Assembly (NCBI GenBank): GCA_903931355.1
Contig: CAIZCB010000028.1
Location: forward strand, 1 to 12,260
Source: an uncultured Pseudomonadota bacterium
GTDB lineage: Bacteria > Pseudomonadota > Gammaproteobacteria > Methylococcales > Methylomonadaceae
Length of the DNA: 12,260 nucleotides
Reading direction: 5' to 3'
Positions 7,255 to 12,260 of the stretch are shown here, piece after piece. The translations under genes were made by a program, and so were the position numbers. How positions within the stretch are numbered: position 1 is the stretch's first letter; every line of letters starts with the position of its first letter. The notes beneath the pieces were generated by a model. It did no database searches. It was not told the DNA's origin and saw only the letters and a list, made by a program, of their open reading frames with translations.

Positions 7255-7632
7255 TTACTTGCGGGTCATGAAGAAGAACAGACCTTTGCATTTCAAAATC
7301 ATATTGCTGCCTTCCATTTCTAACACCGAGCAATCTTCGTATTTTTCACGGCCAGGGGTGACTTGTTTTTTAATCACGCCATTTTCAACGCTGTATTTGA
7401 TAGGAATATCCATCTGTGCCGTTCTGCCCAAAGTATCTTCACCAATGGTCATTAAAGTGCCATTGTTTTGAAAATCCCAAGTCACATTCAAGGCTTTTTT
7501 CTCTTTGTCCAAGCCCATCGATTCGGCAGTGACTTTCCATTTGCCGAGAATTTTTGAATTATCTTGCAAAGTAACGTCTGCTTGCGCCACGCCCGCAGCC
7601 AGTACGACAAACAGAGTTGTTATTGTTTTCAT
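7255..7632 (-). CDS. Secreted small protein with a lipocalin-like domain, function unknown
   Basis: The 125-residue protein begins at ATG 7632-7630. GGGAG (7643-7639) lies six bases upstream, which favours this start over an in-frame TTG seven codons earlier. Residues 1-18 are a signal peptide with an AQA|DV cleavage site, so it should act in the periplasm or outside. The mature part has the pattern of a small lipocalin-like or calycin beta-barrel: ILGKWKVTAES (28-38), VTWDFQNNGTLMT (50-62), MDIPIKYSVENGVI (74-87), YEDCSVLEM, then NMILKCKG. Cys101 and Cys115 could form a disulfide on neighbouring strands. There is no lipobox. The family assignment rests on pattern only and the ligand is unknown. 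It lies 63 bases downstream of the RDD gene on the same strand. Confidence 0.75.
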   Translation of the reverse strand: MKTITTLFVVLAAGVAQADVTLQDNSKILGKWKVTAESMGLDKEKKALNVTWDFQNNGTLMTIGEDTLGRTAQMDIPIKYSVENGVIKKQVTPGREKYEDCSVLEMEGSNMILKCKGLFFFMTRK

Positions 7633-7638
7633 TAGATG

Positions 7639-7671
7639 CTCCCGGCCCAGCAAGGGCTAAAAATTGAAGCC
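7639..7671 (-). promoter_or_regulatory. Possible structured leader ahead of the lipocalin-like gene
   Basis: On the minus strand GCCC (7657-7654), a five-base loop and GGGC (7648-7645) form a small hairpin just before the GGGAG ribosome site. Alternatively, CCGGC further upstream (7672-7668) can pair with GCCGG (7646-7642), which reaches into the ribosome site. Two mutually exclusive short helices next to a start codon could influence translation, but the stems are short. Confidence 0.25.
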
Positions 7672-7695
7672 GGAATATATCACATTCGACAGACT

Positions 7696-8163
7696 TCAAG
7701 CCTGTTCGCTAGCTAACCAATGTAAGCGGGTTTTAGACAGGGAATCATGCCAGGTCAGGCCTTGCTGATTAAATAAACACCAGAAAAAACCTAATCCCAC
7801 ACAGGCCCAAGAAACAATGGCAACAACGAAACGAATCGCTGCTTGCGACCACGTCACAGCACTCGCTTGATCGCTAATCAACTTGATTTTCCAAGCCCGC
7901 ATTCCAAGTGTCTGGCCGCCATGAGTCCAAAACCAGCCATAAAACACGAAACTAACAGTTAACAAATAAAGGGGATAAAGCGTCTGATGAGAGGTAAATG
8001 CTTCGCCGCCGTTGATCGGCAAAACAATCACCGTGGCTAGAAACAACACCGCCAACAGCAACATGAAATCGTAGCTGATAGCTGCCAATCGACGTAAAAA
8101 ACCCGGCGCAGTTACATTAACTGCGCCGGGTTTTTTAGATAATTTTTTGCGTAGCGTTTGCAA
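7696..8163 (-). CDS. RDD-family inner-membrane protein
   Basis: The 155-residue protein carries the RDD domain: LRRLAAISYDFMLLLAVLF (residues 23-41, with Arg24/Arg25 and Asp32), HGGQTLGMRAWKIKLIS (81-97) and the closing GLTWHDSLSKTRL (Asp140). Hydrophobic helices lie at about 33-50, 62-80 and 108-131. RDD proteins are small membrane proteins, some linked to ion transport; no specific role can be assigned. No ATG or GTG precedes the domain. The only usual start is TTG 8163-8161, directly after the TAA of the upstream 60-residue gene and without a Shine-Dalgarno sequence, so translation would rely on reinitiation. Codons for residues 10-23 form a strong intrinsic terminator, which makes expression from the upstream promoter questionable. 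Confidence 0.8.
   Translation of the reverse strand: MQTLRKKLSKKPGAVNVTAPGFLRRLAAISYDFMLLLAVLFLATVIVLPINGGEAFTSHQTLYPLYLLTVSFVFYGWFWTHGGQTLGMRAWKIKLISDQASAVTWSQAAIRFVVAIVSWACVGLGFFWCLFNQQGLTWHDSLSKTRLHWLASEQA
8095..8137. terminator. Bidirectional intrinsic terminator inside the 5' end of the RDD gene
   Basis: CCCGGCGCAGTT (8102-8113) pairs perfectly with AACTGCGCCGGG (8119-8130) across the loop ACATT. The stem is flanked by A6 (8096-8101) and T6 (8131-8136), which extend the pairing to 19 bp and provide a U-tract on either strand. This is the form of a rho-independent terminator working both ways. On the minus strand it falls 27 bases after the stop of the 60-residue gene, as a terminator for that gene would, yet it encodes residues 10-23 of the RDD frame. 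Confidence 0.85.
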
Positions 8164-8346
8164 TTATTTATTTTCGAACAATTCAAGTTTTTGACCCAAG
8201 TACATGCTCATGACGACCAAGCCGCCCAACATCACTGCTGAAAATGCGAAAGGCGGTCTGTGAAAAACCAATATAAAGAAATCAATTACAAACAAACTAG
8301 TAAACAACGGACGGTCGATTAAACCATTCAATATTTTTTTTAACAT
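8164..8346 (-). CDS. Small two-helix membrane protein of unknown function
   Basis: The frame encodes 60 residues, starting ATG 8346-8344. A good ribosome site (GGGGGA, 8359-8354) lies seven bases upstream. A basic, amphipathic start (MLKKILNGLIDR) leads into hydrophobic stretches at about residues 14-29 (LFTSLFVIDFFILVF) and 33-50 (FAFSAVMLGGLVVMSMYLG), separated by HRPP, and the protein ends in a short charged tail (KLELFENK). This suggests a two-helix hairpin in the inner membrane. I do not recognise a family. Its TAA abuts the TTG of the RDD gene, and a strong terminator begins 27 bases after the stop. The gene diverges from pcnB across about 250 bases. Confidence 0.7.
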   Translation of the reverse strand: MLKKILNGLIDRPLFTSLFVIDFFILVFHRPPFAFSAVMLGGLVVMSMYLGQKLELFENK

Positions 8347-8490
8347 TTTTTCTTCCCCCAGGCATTTTTAAAATCGCCCACATACTTCGACCGATGCCGA
8401 GAGGATGGGTGCTTTGTTGTTATTGCGTCTTGGCAGCGACGCGCGGCGCGATTTTACTATATCGCCGATGATTGTGAAAGAAAGGCTTGA

Positions 8491-8520
8491 TTGAGCTGGA
8501 AACTTGCATGATGTTATGAT
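8491..8520 (+). promoter_or_regulatory. Candidate sigma-70 promoter for pcnB
   Basis: TTGAGC (8491-8496) and TATGAT (8515-8520) are 18 bases apart, and TG at 8512-8513 gives an extended -10 (TGTTATGAT). Transcription would begin near 8527, leaving a leader of about 70 bases before the proposed ATT start at 8600. The rest of the 8347-8599 gap holds only the leader hairpin and the pcnB ribosome site, both listed separately, and an A+T-rich stretch with no convincing gene. Confidence 0.45.
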
Positions 8521-8539
8521 ACAGACCGAACAATTATGA

Positions 8540-8568
8540 ATTCTCATTAAAAGCACTTAACTGAGAAT
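8540..8568 (+). promoter_or_regulatory. Leader hairpin upstream of pcnB
   Basis: ATTCTCA (8540-8546) pairs exactly with TGAGAAT (8562-8568). Inside it TTAA (8547-8550) can pair with TTAA (8557-8560) past a one-base bulge, leaving a six-base loop. It lies in the predicted pcnB leader, 18 bases before the ribosome site. No T-run follows, so it is not an intrinsic terminator. Confidence 0.35.
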
Positions 8569-8586
8569 CAAAAAATAACAATAGCC

Positions 8587-8591
8587 AAGGA
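8587..8591 (+). promoter_or_regulatory. Ribosome binding site that sets the pcnB start at ATT 8600
   Basis: AAGGA lies eight bases before ATT 8600. The only in-frame stop upstream is TAG 8582-8584, so this is the sole good ribosome site in the available open frame. It decides the ATT start over the TTG at 8732, which would cut off conserved residues. Confidence 0.6.
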
Positions 8592-8599
8592 ATAGTGCC

Positions 8600-9961
8600 A
8601 TTTTAAGTTTCATCAAAAAAATCTTTTCCCCAGCCGAGCAACAAGCGGCAATAACGGGTTCAGTTAAGATTTACACACGTTCTGAGCATACTATCTCACG
8701 CTCACAAATCAGCGAAAATGCCCTGAAGGTATTGGTTCGTCTGAAAAAAGCCGGCTTTGAAGCTTATCTAGTTGGCGGTTGTGTCCGTGACTTATTATTG
8801 GGCCGCGAACCGAAAGATTTTGACGTTGCCACCAACGCCAGCCCCGAACAAGTTAAACAAATTTTCCGCAATTGCCGAATTATTGGCCGCCGCTTCCGTT
8901 TAGCGCATGTGTTTTTTGGTCGCGAAATTATCGAAGTTGCTACCTTTAGAGGCTCTGAACCAGAAGATTCTGAGCAACAAGTGGTTCACGCTGATGGCCG
9001 ATTATTACGTGACAACGTATTTGGCACTTTAGAACAAGACGTCTGGCGTCGTGACTTTACCGTTAACGCCCTGTATTACAACATCCGCGATTTCTCAGTA
9101 GTCGATTACACCGGTGGTATGCAAGATCACGCCGCCGCCATGTTGCGATTAATTGGCGACCCTAGCGTTCGCTATCGTGAAGATCCAGTCAGAATGCTGC
9201 GAGCAGTTCGCTTTGCCGCCAAACTCGGTTTCACACTACATCCTGACACCGAAAAACCGATCCACGAATTACATCCATTACTAAAAAGCATTCCATCCGC
9301 TCGTCTTTACGATGAAGTATTGAAATTGTTTTTATCCGGCTATGGGCTACAAACCTTTGAAATGCTCAGACATTACGGCTTGTTTGGCATTCTTTTTCCC
9401 GATACCGAACGTAGCTTGCAAAGCCAGCAACATGATTTTCCGCGCATGTTCTTAATTCGAGCACTGGAAAACTCTGACCGACGCTTTAACGATGGCAAAA
9501 CCCTAACGCCCTACTTCTTGTTAGCGGCATTGTTATGGGAGCCATTGCAATTTGCGGTACAAAAACGCTTAGCGCATGGCGAAAACGAAACCCTCGCTTA
9601 TCAAAATGCCGCTAATGAAATCCTGACACGGCAGATTAAAATCACCGCCATGCCGCGCCATATCACTCAATCAATGCGTGACGTCTGGTTTTTACAAAAC
9701 AAATTCAGCCGTACCGTAGGCGTCCGACCTTACCGACTATTGGAACAGGTTAAATTCCGCGCCGCTTTCGACTTTCTACAATTACGCGCAGAAACCGGTG
9801 GCGCTGATCCTGAATTAGTTAAATGGTGGACGACTTTCCAAGAAGCCGACGAAGAAACCCAGCGCAAAATGACTGCGCCACCCAAAGGCAGCAACGGTAA
9901 ACCGCGCCGCAAAACCAATCATTACCGCTCGCGCTCTAAACCCAAAACCAACAATGATTGA
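8600..9961 (+). CDS. pcnB: Poly(A) polymerase I PcnB, probable ATT start
   Basis: PcnB adds 3' poly(A) tails that promote RNA decay. From ATT 8600 the protein is 453 residues. It opens (M)LSFIKKIFSPAEQQ, then RSEHTISRSQISENALKVL, which parallels the E. coli PcnB segment just before its nucleotidyltransferase domain. The catalytic head follows: LVGGCVRDLLLG (57-68), KDFDVATN with Asp73 and Asp75 as metal ligands, RIIGRRFRLAHV, EIIEVATFRG, RRDFTVNALYYN and EDPVRMLRAVRFAAKLGF. The tail is basic (PKGSNGKPRRKTNHYRSRSK), as in RNA-binding PcnB tails. No ATG, GTG or TTG occurs in frame between the stop at 8582 and TTG 8732, and the latter would remove the conserved 44-residue N-terminus. A simple annotation may therefore start at 8732. 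It overlaps folK by eight bases. Confidence 0.9.
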   Translation: MLSFIKKIFSPAEQQAAITGSVKIYTRSEHTISRSQISENALKVLVRLKKAGFEAYLVGGCVRDLLLGREPKDFDVATNASPEQVKQIFRNCRIIGRRFRLAHVFFGREIIEVATFRGSEPEDSEQQVVHADGRLLRDNVFGTLEQDVWRRDFTVNALYYNIRDFSVVDYTGGMQDHAAAMLRLIGDPSVRYREDPVRMLRAVRFAAKLGFTLHPDTEKPIHELHPLLKSIPSARLYDEVLKLFLSGYGLQTFEMLRHYGLFGILFPDTERSLQSQQHDFPRMFLIRALENSDRRFNDGKTLTPYFLLAALLWEPLQFAVQKRLAHGENETLAYQNAANEILTRQIKITAMPRHITQSMRDVWFLQNKFSRTVGVRPYRLLEQVKFRAAFDFLQLRAETGGADPELVKWWTTFQEADEETQRKMTAPPKGSNGKPRRKTNHYRSRSKPKTNND

Positions 9962-10454
9962 TAGTCAAACGCCTGTCGAGGCTTACATTGGCCTTGGCAG
10001 CAATCTCGACAACCCTGTCGCCAATTTGCACAGTGCCTACCAAGCGATTTGCGCTTTAAATAGCGTTACATCACCGGTGCTATCGCCTTTATACAGTAGC
10101 AAACCGGTCGGCCCACAAGACCAACCCGATTACGTCAACGCCGTGTTACGGATTAACACCAGCCTATCCGCGCAACAGTTGCTCACTGAATTACAGCAAA
10201 TCGAAAATGCTCATGGCCGAGTCAGAAATATCCGCTGGGGTGCTCGCACCTTAGATTTAGATATTTTGCTGTTTGGTAACGAGGTAATTAACGACACTAA
10301 TTTGATTGTCCCGCATGTCGAAATGGCTAATCGCGGCTTTGTGCTTTATCCATTAGCCGATATTGCCCCAAGCGATTTGCAAATTGGCCAGTCCTCACTA
10401 GCTCAATTACTCGCCGCCTGCCCCGCTGACGGCTTACATAAAATTACTGAATGA
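9954..10454 (+). CDS. folK: 2-amino-4-hydroxy-6-hydroxymethyldihydropteridine diphosphokinase FolK
   Basis: FolK (HPPK) transfers pyrophosphate from ATP to 6-hydroxymethyl-7,8-dihydropterin, the step before dihydropteroate synthase in folate synthesis. The 166-residue protein has the family marks in order: AYIGLGSNL (10-18), SSKPVGPQDQPDYVNAV (48-64), ENAHGRVRNIRWGARTLDLDILL (84-106) with Mg-binding Asp101 and Asp103, and VPHVEMANRGFVLYPLADI. The usual 'PRTLDLD' reads ARTLDLD here, a mild variation. The ATG lies inside the end of pcnB and has no Shine-Dalgarno sequence, so translation is likely coupled. Its TGA overlaps the panB ATG. Confidence 0.95.
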   Translation: MIDSQTPVEAYIGLGSNLDNPVANLHSAYQAICALNSVTSPVLSPLYSSKPVGPQDQPDYVNAVLRINTSLSAQQLLTELQQIENAHGRVRNIRWGARTLDLDILLFGNEVINDTNLIVPHVEMANRGFVLYPLADIAPSDLQIGQSSLAQLLAACPADGLHKITE

Positions 10455-11260
10455 GTTTATACGCCAACACTCGCAAAAGCTTAACCGTCAGCGATTTAGC
10501 CGCGATGAAACAAGCTGGCGAAAAAATCAGCTGCCTAACCGCTTACGACGCCAGCTTTAGCGCCTTAATCGACCAATGCGGCATTGATCTAATACTGGTG
10601 GGCGATTCCTTAGGCATGGTGATTCAAGGCCATAACAGCACCATTCCAGTCACCATCGACGACATGGTTTATCACAGCCGCTGCGTCAGTAGCGCCAGCA
10701 AACGCGCTTTGGTGATTGCCGACTTGCCATTTGCCAGCTACGCCAATCCACAACAAGCTTTAGCCAATGCCGCCCGTTTAATGCAACAAGGCGGTGTGCA
10801 AATGGTGAAACTAGAAGGCGCTCGCCTCGACAGCATCAGCCATTTAGTCGCACAAGGCATTCCAGTTTGCGGGCATTTAGGTTTACTACCGCAATCGGTC
10901 AACACCTTGGGCGGCTACAAAGTCCAAGGCCGCGAAGCCAGCCAAGCGCAAACTATTGTTGATGATGCTTTAAAGCTTGAACAAGCCGGTGCCAGTTTAT
11001 TGGTTTTGGAATGCGTCCCCGCCAGCTTAGCCAAACAAATCAGCCAACAACTGACGATTCCCGTGATCGGCATTGGCGCAGGGGTTGATTGTGATGGGCA
11101 AGTATTGGTTTTGTACGACATGCTCAATATCAGCATCGGCAACCGTCCACGTTTCTCAAAAAACTTCATGGCCAATGCCAACAGCATTGAACAAGCCCTG
11201 AGCGATTATCACCACGCGGTAAAAAACGCCAGCTTTCCCGCCAGCGAACACAGTTATTAA
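10451..11260 (+). CDS. panB: 3-methyl-2-oxobutanoate hydroxymethyltransferase PanB
   Basis: PanB makes ketopantoate from 2-oxoisovalerate and 5,10-methylene-tetrahydrofolate, the first committed step to pantothenate and coenzyme A. The 269-residue protein carries LTAYDASFSALID (29-41), LVGDSLGMVIQGH (Asp52), VIADLPFASY (Asp91), VKLEG (Glu122), GHLGLLPQSV and LVLECVP (Glu187). These match the metal-binding acids and the catalytic glutamate of the family. GIGAGVDCDGQVLVLYDML near residue 215 is also typical. It starts within the folK stop (ATGA overlap). Placing a folate-synthesis gene directly before a folate-using enzyme is a common gammaproteobacterial arrangement. Confidence 0.97.
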   Translation: MSLYANTRKSLTVSDLAAMKQAGEKISCLTAYDASFSALIDQCGIDLILVGDSLGMVIQGHNSTIPVTIDDMVYHSRCVSSASKRALVIADLPFASYANPQQALANAARLMQQGGVQMVKLEGARLDSISHLVAQGIPVCGHLGLLPQSVNTLGGYKVQGREASQAQTIVDDALKLEQAGASLLVLECVPASLAKQISQQLTIPVIGIGAGVDCDGQVLVLYDMLNISIGNRPRFSKNFMANANSIEQALSDYHHAVKNASFPASEHSY

Positions 11261-11263
11261 GTT

Positions 11264-12112
11264 ATGCAAACCGTTAGCAGCGTTGAGGCGCTAAGAAGCC
11301 AAGTCCGCCAATGGCGACAAAATGGACTGAGTGTTGCCTTTGTACCAACCATGGGCAATTTGCACGATGGCCACATTCAATTAGTCAATCAAGCCAAACA
11401 ACAGGCCGATAAAGTGGTGGTGAGTATTTTCGTCAACCCCACTCAATTTGGCCCCAACGAAGACTTCGCCAGCTACCCGCGCACCGAATCACAAGACCAA
11501 CAGCGTTTAGTGGCTTGCGATACTGACTTATTGTTTTTGCCCAGCGTCGAAACCCTTTACCCCAGCGGCAGCCAAACCCAAATTTCGGTGACTGGCTTAT
11601 CGACCTTACACTGCGGCACTCATCGCCCAGGACATTTTGACGGCGTTGCCTTAATCGTCTGCAAATTACTCAACATCGTCCAGCCGGATTTATTGTTATT
11701 AGGCGAAAAAGACTTTCAGCAATTAGCGGTAATCCGCACCATGGTTGCCGACCTCAACATGCCAGTCAGCATCCAAGGCGTCGCCACTGTCCGTGAAAGC
11801 GATGGTTTAGCGATGAGTTCTCGCAATGGCTATTTGTCTGAGCAACAACGCGAAGTAGCGCCCCAACTTTACCAAGCTTTAATATCGGCACGGGACGCGA
11901 TTCTGGCAGGCAACACTGATCTTCAAGCCGTCAGCAACCAACAAATTCAAGCTTTGCAACAAGCCGGTTTTAGCGTTGATTATTTCAATATCTGCCGAAG
12001 CAATGACCTAGCGCCAGCTGGCGATAATGATCAAGATTTGGTGATTTTGGTTGCGGCTAGATTGGGAAAAACACGGTTGATTGATAATGTTTATTTTGCT
12101 CGGCAAGGGTAA
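11264..12112 (+). CDS. panC: Pantothenate synthetase PanC
   Basis: PanC joins pantoate and beta-alanine using ATP, through a pantoyl-adenylate, to give pantothenate. The 282-residue protein has the class-I-synthetase-like nucleotide motif PTMGNLHDGH (28-37, His34 and His37), VVSIFVNPTQFGPNEDFASY, HRPGHFDGVALIVCKLLNIV, LLGEKDFQQLAVI and the KMSKS-like region RESDGLAMSSRN. 'GEKDF' replaces the commoner 'GEKDY', a conservative change. The ATG is three bases after the panB stop, with no clear ribosome site, so coupling to panB is likely. panD, which supplies beta-alanine, does not follow within the window. Confidence 0.97.
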   Translation: MQTVSSVEALRSQVRQWRQNGLSVAFVPTMGNLHDGHIQLVNQAKQQADKVVVSIFVNPTQFGPNEDFASYPRTESQDQQRLVACDTDLLFLPSVETLYPSGSQTQISVTGLSTLHCGTHRPGHFDGVALIVCKLLNIVQPDLLLLGEKDFQQLAVIRTMVADLNMPVSIQGVATVRESDGLAMSSRNGYLSEQQREVAPQLYQALISARDAILAGNTDLQAVSNQQIQALQQAGFSVDYFNICRSNDLAPAGDNDQDLVILVAARLGKTRLIDNVYFARQG

Positions 12113-12260
12113 ATAACGTCATTTTCTATAACGGCTGTTCTCGGTGACTATGCGTTTGAATGGCTAATCTGTGATGGCCTCTGGAAAAATAGCCTTCGAA
12201 ATTGCTGACCACTTTTCTTTTGTCATCCCGTTAGGGATCGCTTAACTTTAAACGTATTGA
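12113..12260. other. Non-coding tail after panC
   Basis: No convincing reading frame starts here. There is no strong intrinsic terminator for the pcnB-panC run. The only structure seen is a short dyad at 12225-12238 (ATCCC, four bases, GGGAT) without a T-run. Confidence 0.5.

Noticed and set aside
7229..7471. Plus-strand open frame of 80 codons
   Set aside because: It is antisense to the well-supported lipocalin-like gene and starts inside the hairpin; it looks like a shadow frame.
8368..8556. Minus-strand open frame of 62 codons in the pcnB upstream gap
   Set aside because: It lacks a convincing ribosome site, its product is compositionally odd, and it overlaps the likely pcnB promoter and leader.
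12012..12023. 12-base palindrome CGCCAGCTGGCG
   Set aside because: It is inside panC, in ordinary codons (Ala-Pro-Ala-Gly), and is best explained by codon choice.
12225..12238. Dyad ATCCC-GTTA-GGGAT after panC
   Set aside because: A five-base stem without a T-run is not enough for a terminator or a repeat family call; too close to the window edge to judge.
1..12260. Search for a defence, mobile or otherwise novel multi-gene system
   Set aside because: All larger genes belong to known conserved families with consistent composition; no transposase, integrase, toxin-antitoxin pair, CRISPR repeats or phage genes were seen.

Overview
This window looks like a housekeeping region of a gammaproteobacterium of moderate G+C content. 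Three conserved neighbourhoods point that way: pepA-holC divergent from lptF-lptG, pcnB-folK-panB-panC in one tight run, and an alginate-export-type porin next to modABC. Together with protein wording close to that lineage, they suggest a gammaproteobacterial methanotroph (Methylococcales) or a relative. That placement is inference; no rRNA or clade-specific marker is present.

Layout. Positions 1-245 hold the 3' end of an outer-membrane porin gene. It is followed 29 bases later by modA, modB and modC (275-2795), an ABC importer for molybdate. A minus-strand cluster then runs pepA (4908-3427), holC (3437-3006) and a small unknown gene (2970-2767), whose tail overlaps the end of modC. lptF and lptG (5070-7206) diverge from pepA and encode the inner-membrane permease pair of the LPS export machine. 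A perfect 12-bp hairpin separates lptG from a convergent minus-strand group: a secreted lipocalin-like protein (7632-7255), an RDD membrane protein (8163-7696) and a 60-residue membrane protein (8346-8164). From 8600 to 12112 run pcnB, folK, panB and panC, each overlapping or nearly touching the next. They cover RNA polyadenylation, folate synthesis and pantothenate synthesis. The last 148 bases hold no recognisable gene.

No mobile element, CRISPR array, defence system, tRNA or rRNA was seen, and no clearly new multi-gene system. Two points deserve attention. First, pcnB has no ATG, GTG or TTG able to start the full conserved protein, but it has an ATT codon at 8600 behind a good Shine-Dalgarno sequence. 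This parallels the AUU start reported for E. coli pcnB. Second, a textbook bidirectional intrinsic terminator (8095-8137) lies inside the first codons of the RDD gene, immediately after the stop of the small membrane-protein gene. This suggests either attenuation or that the two genes are transcriptionally separated.
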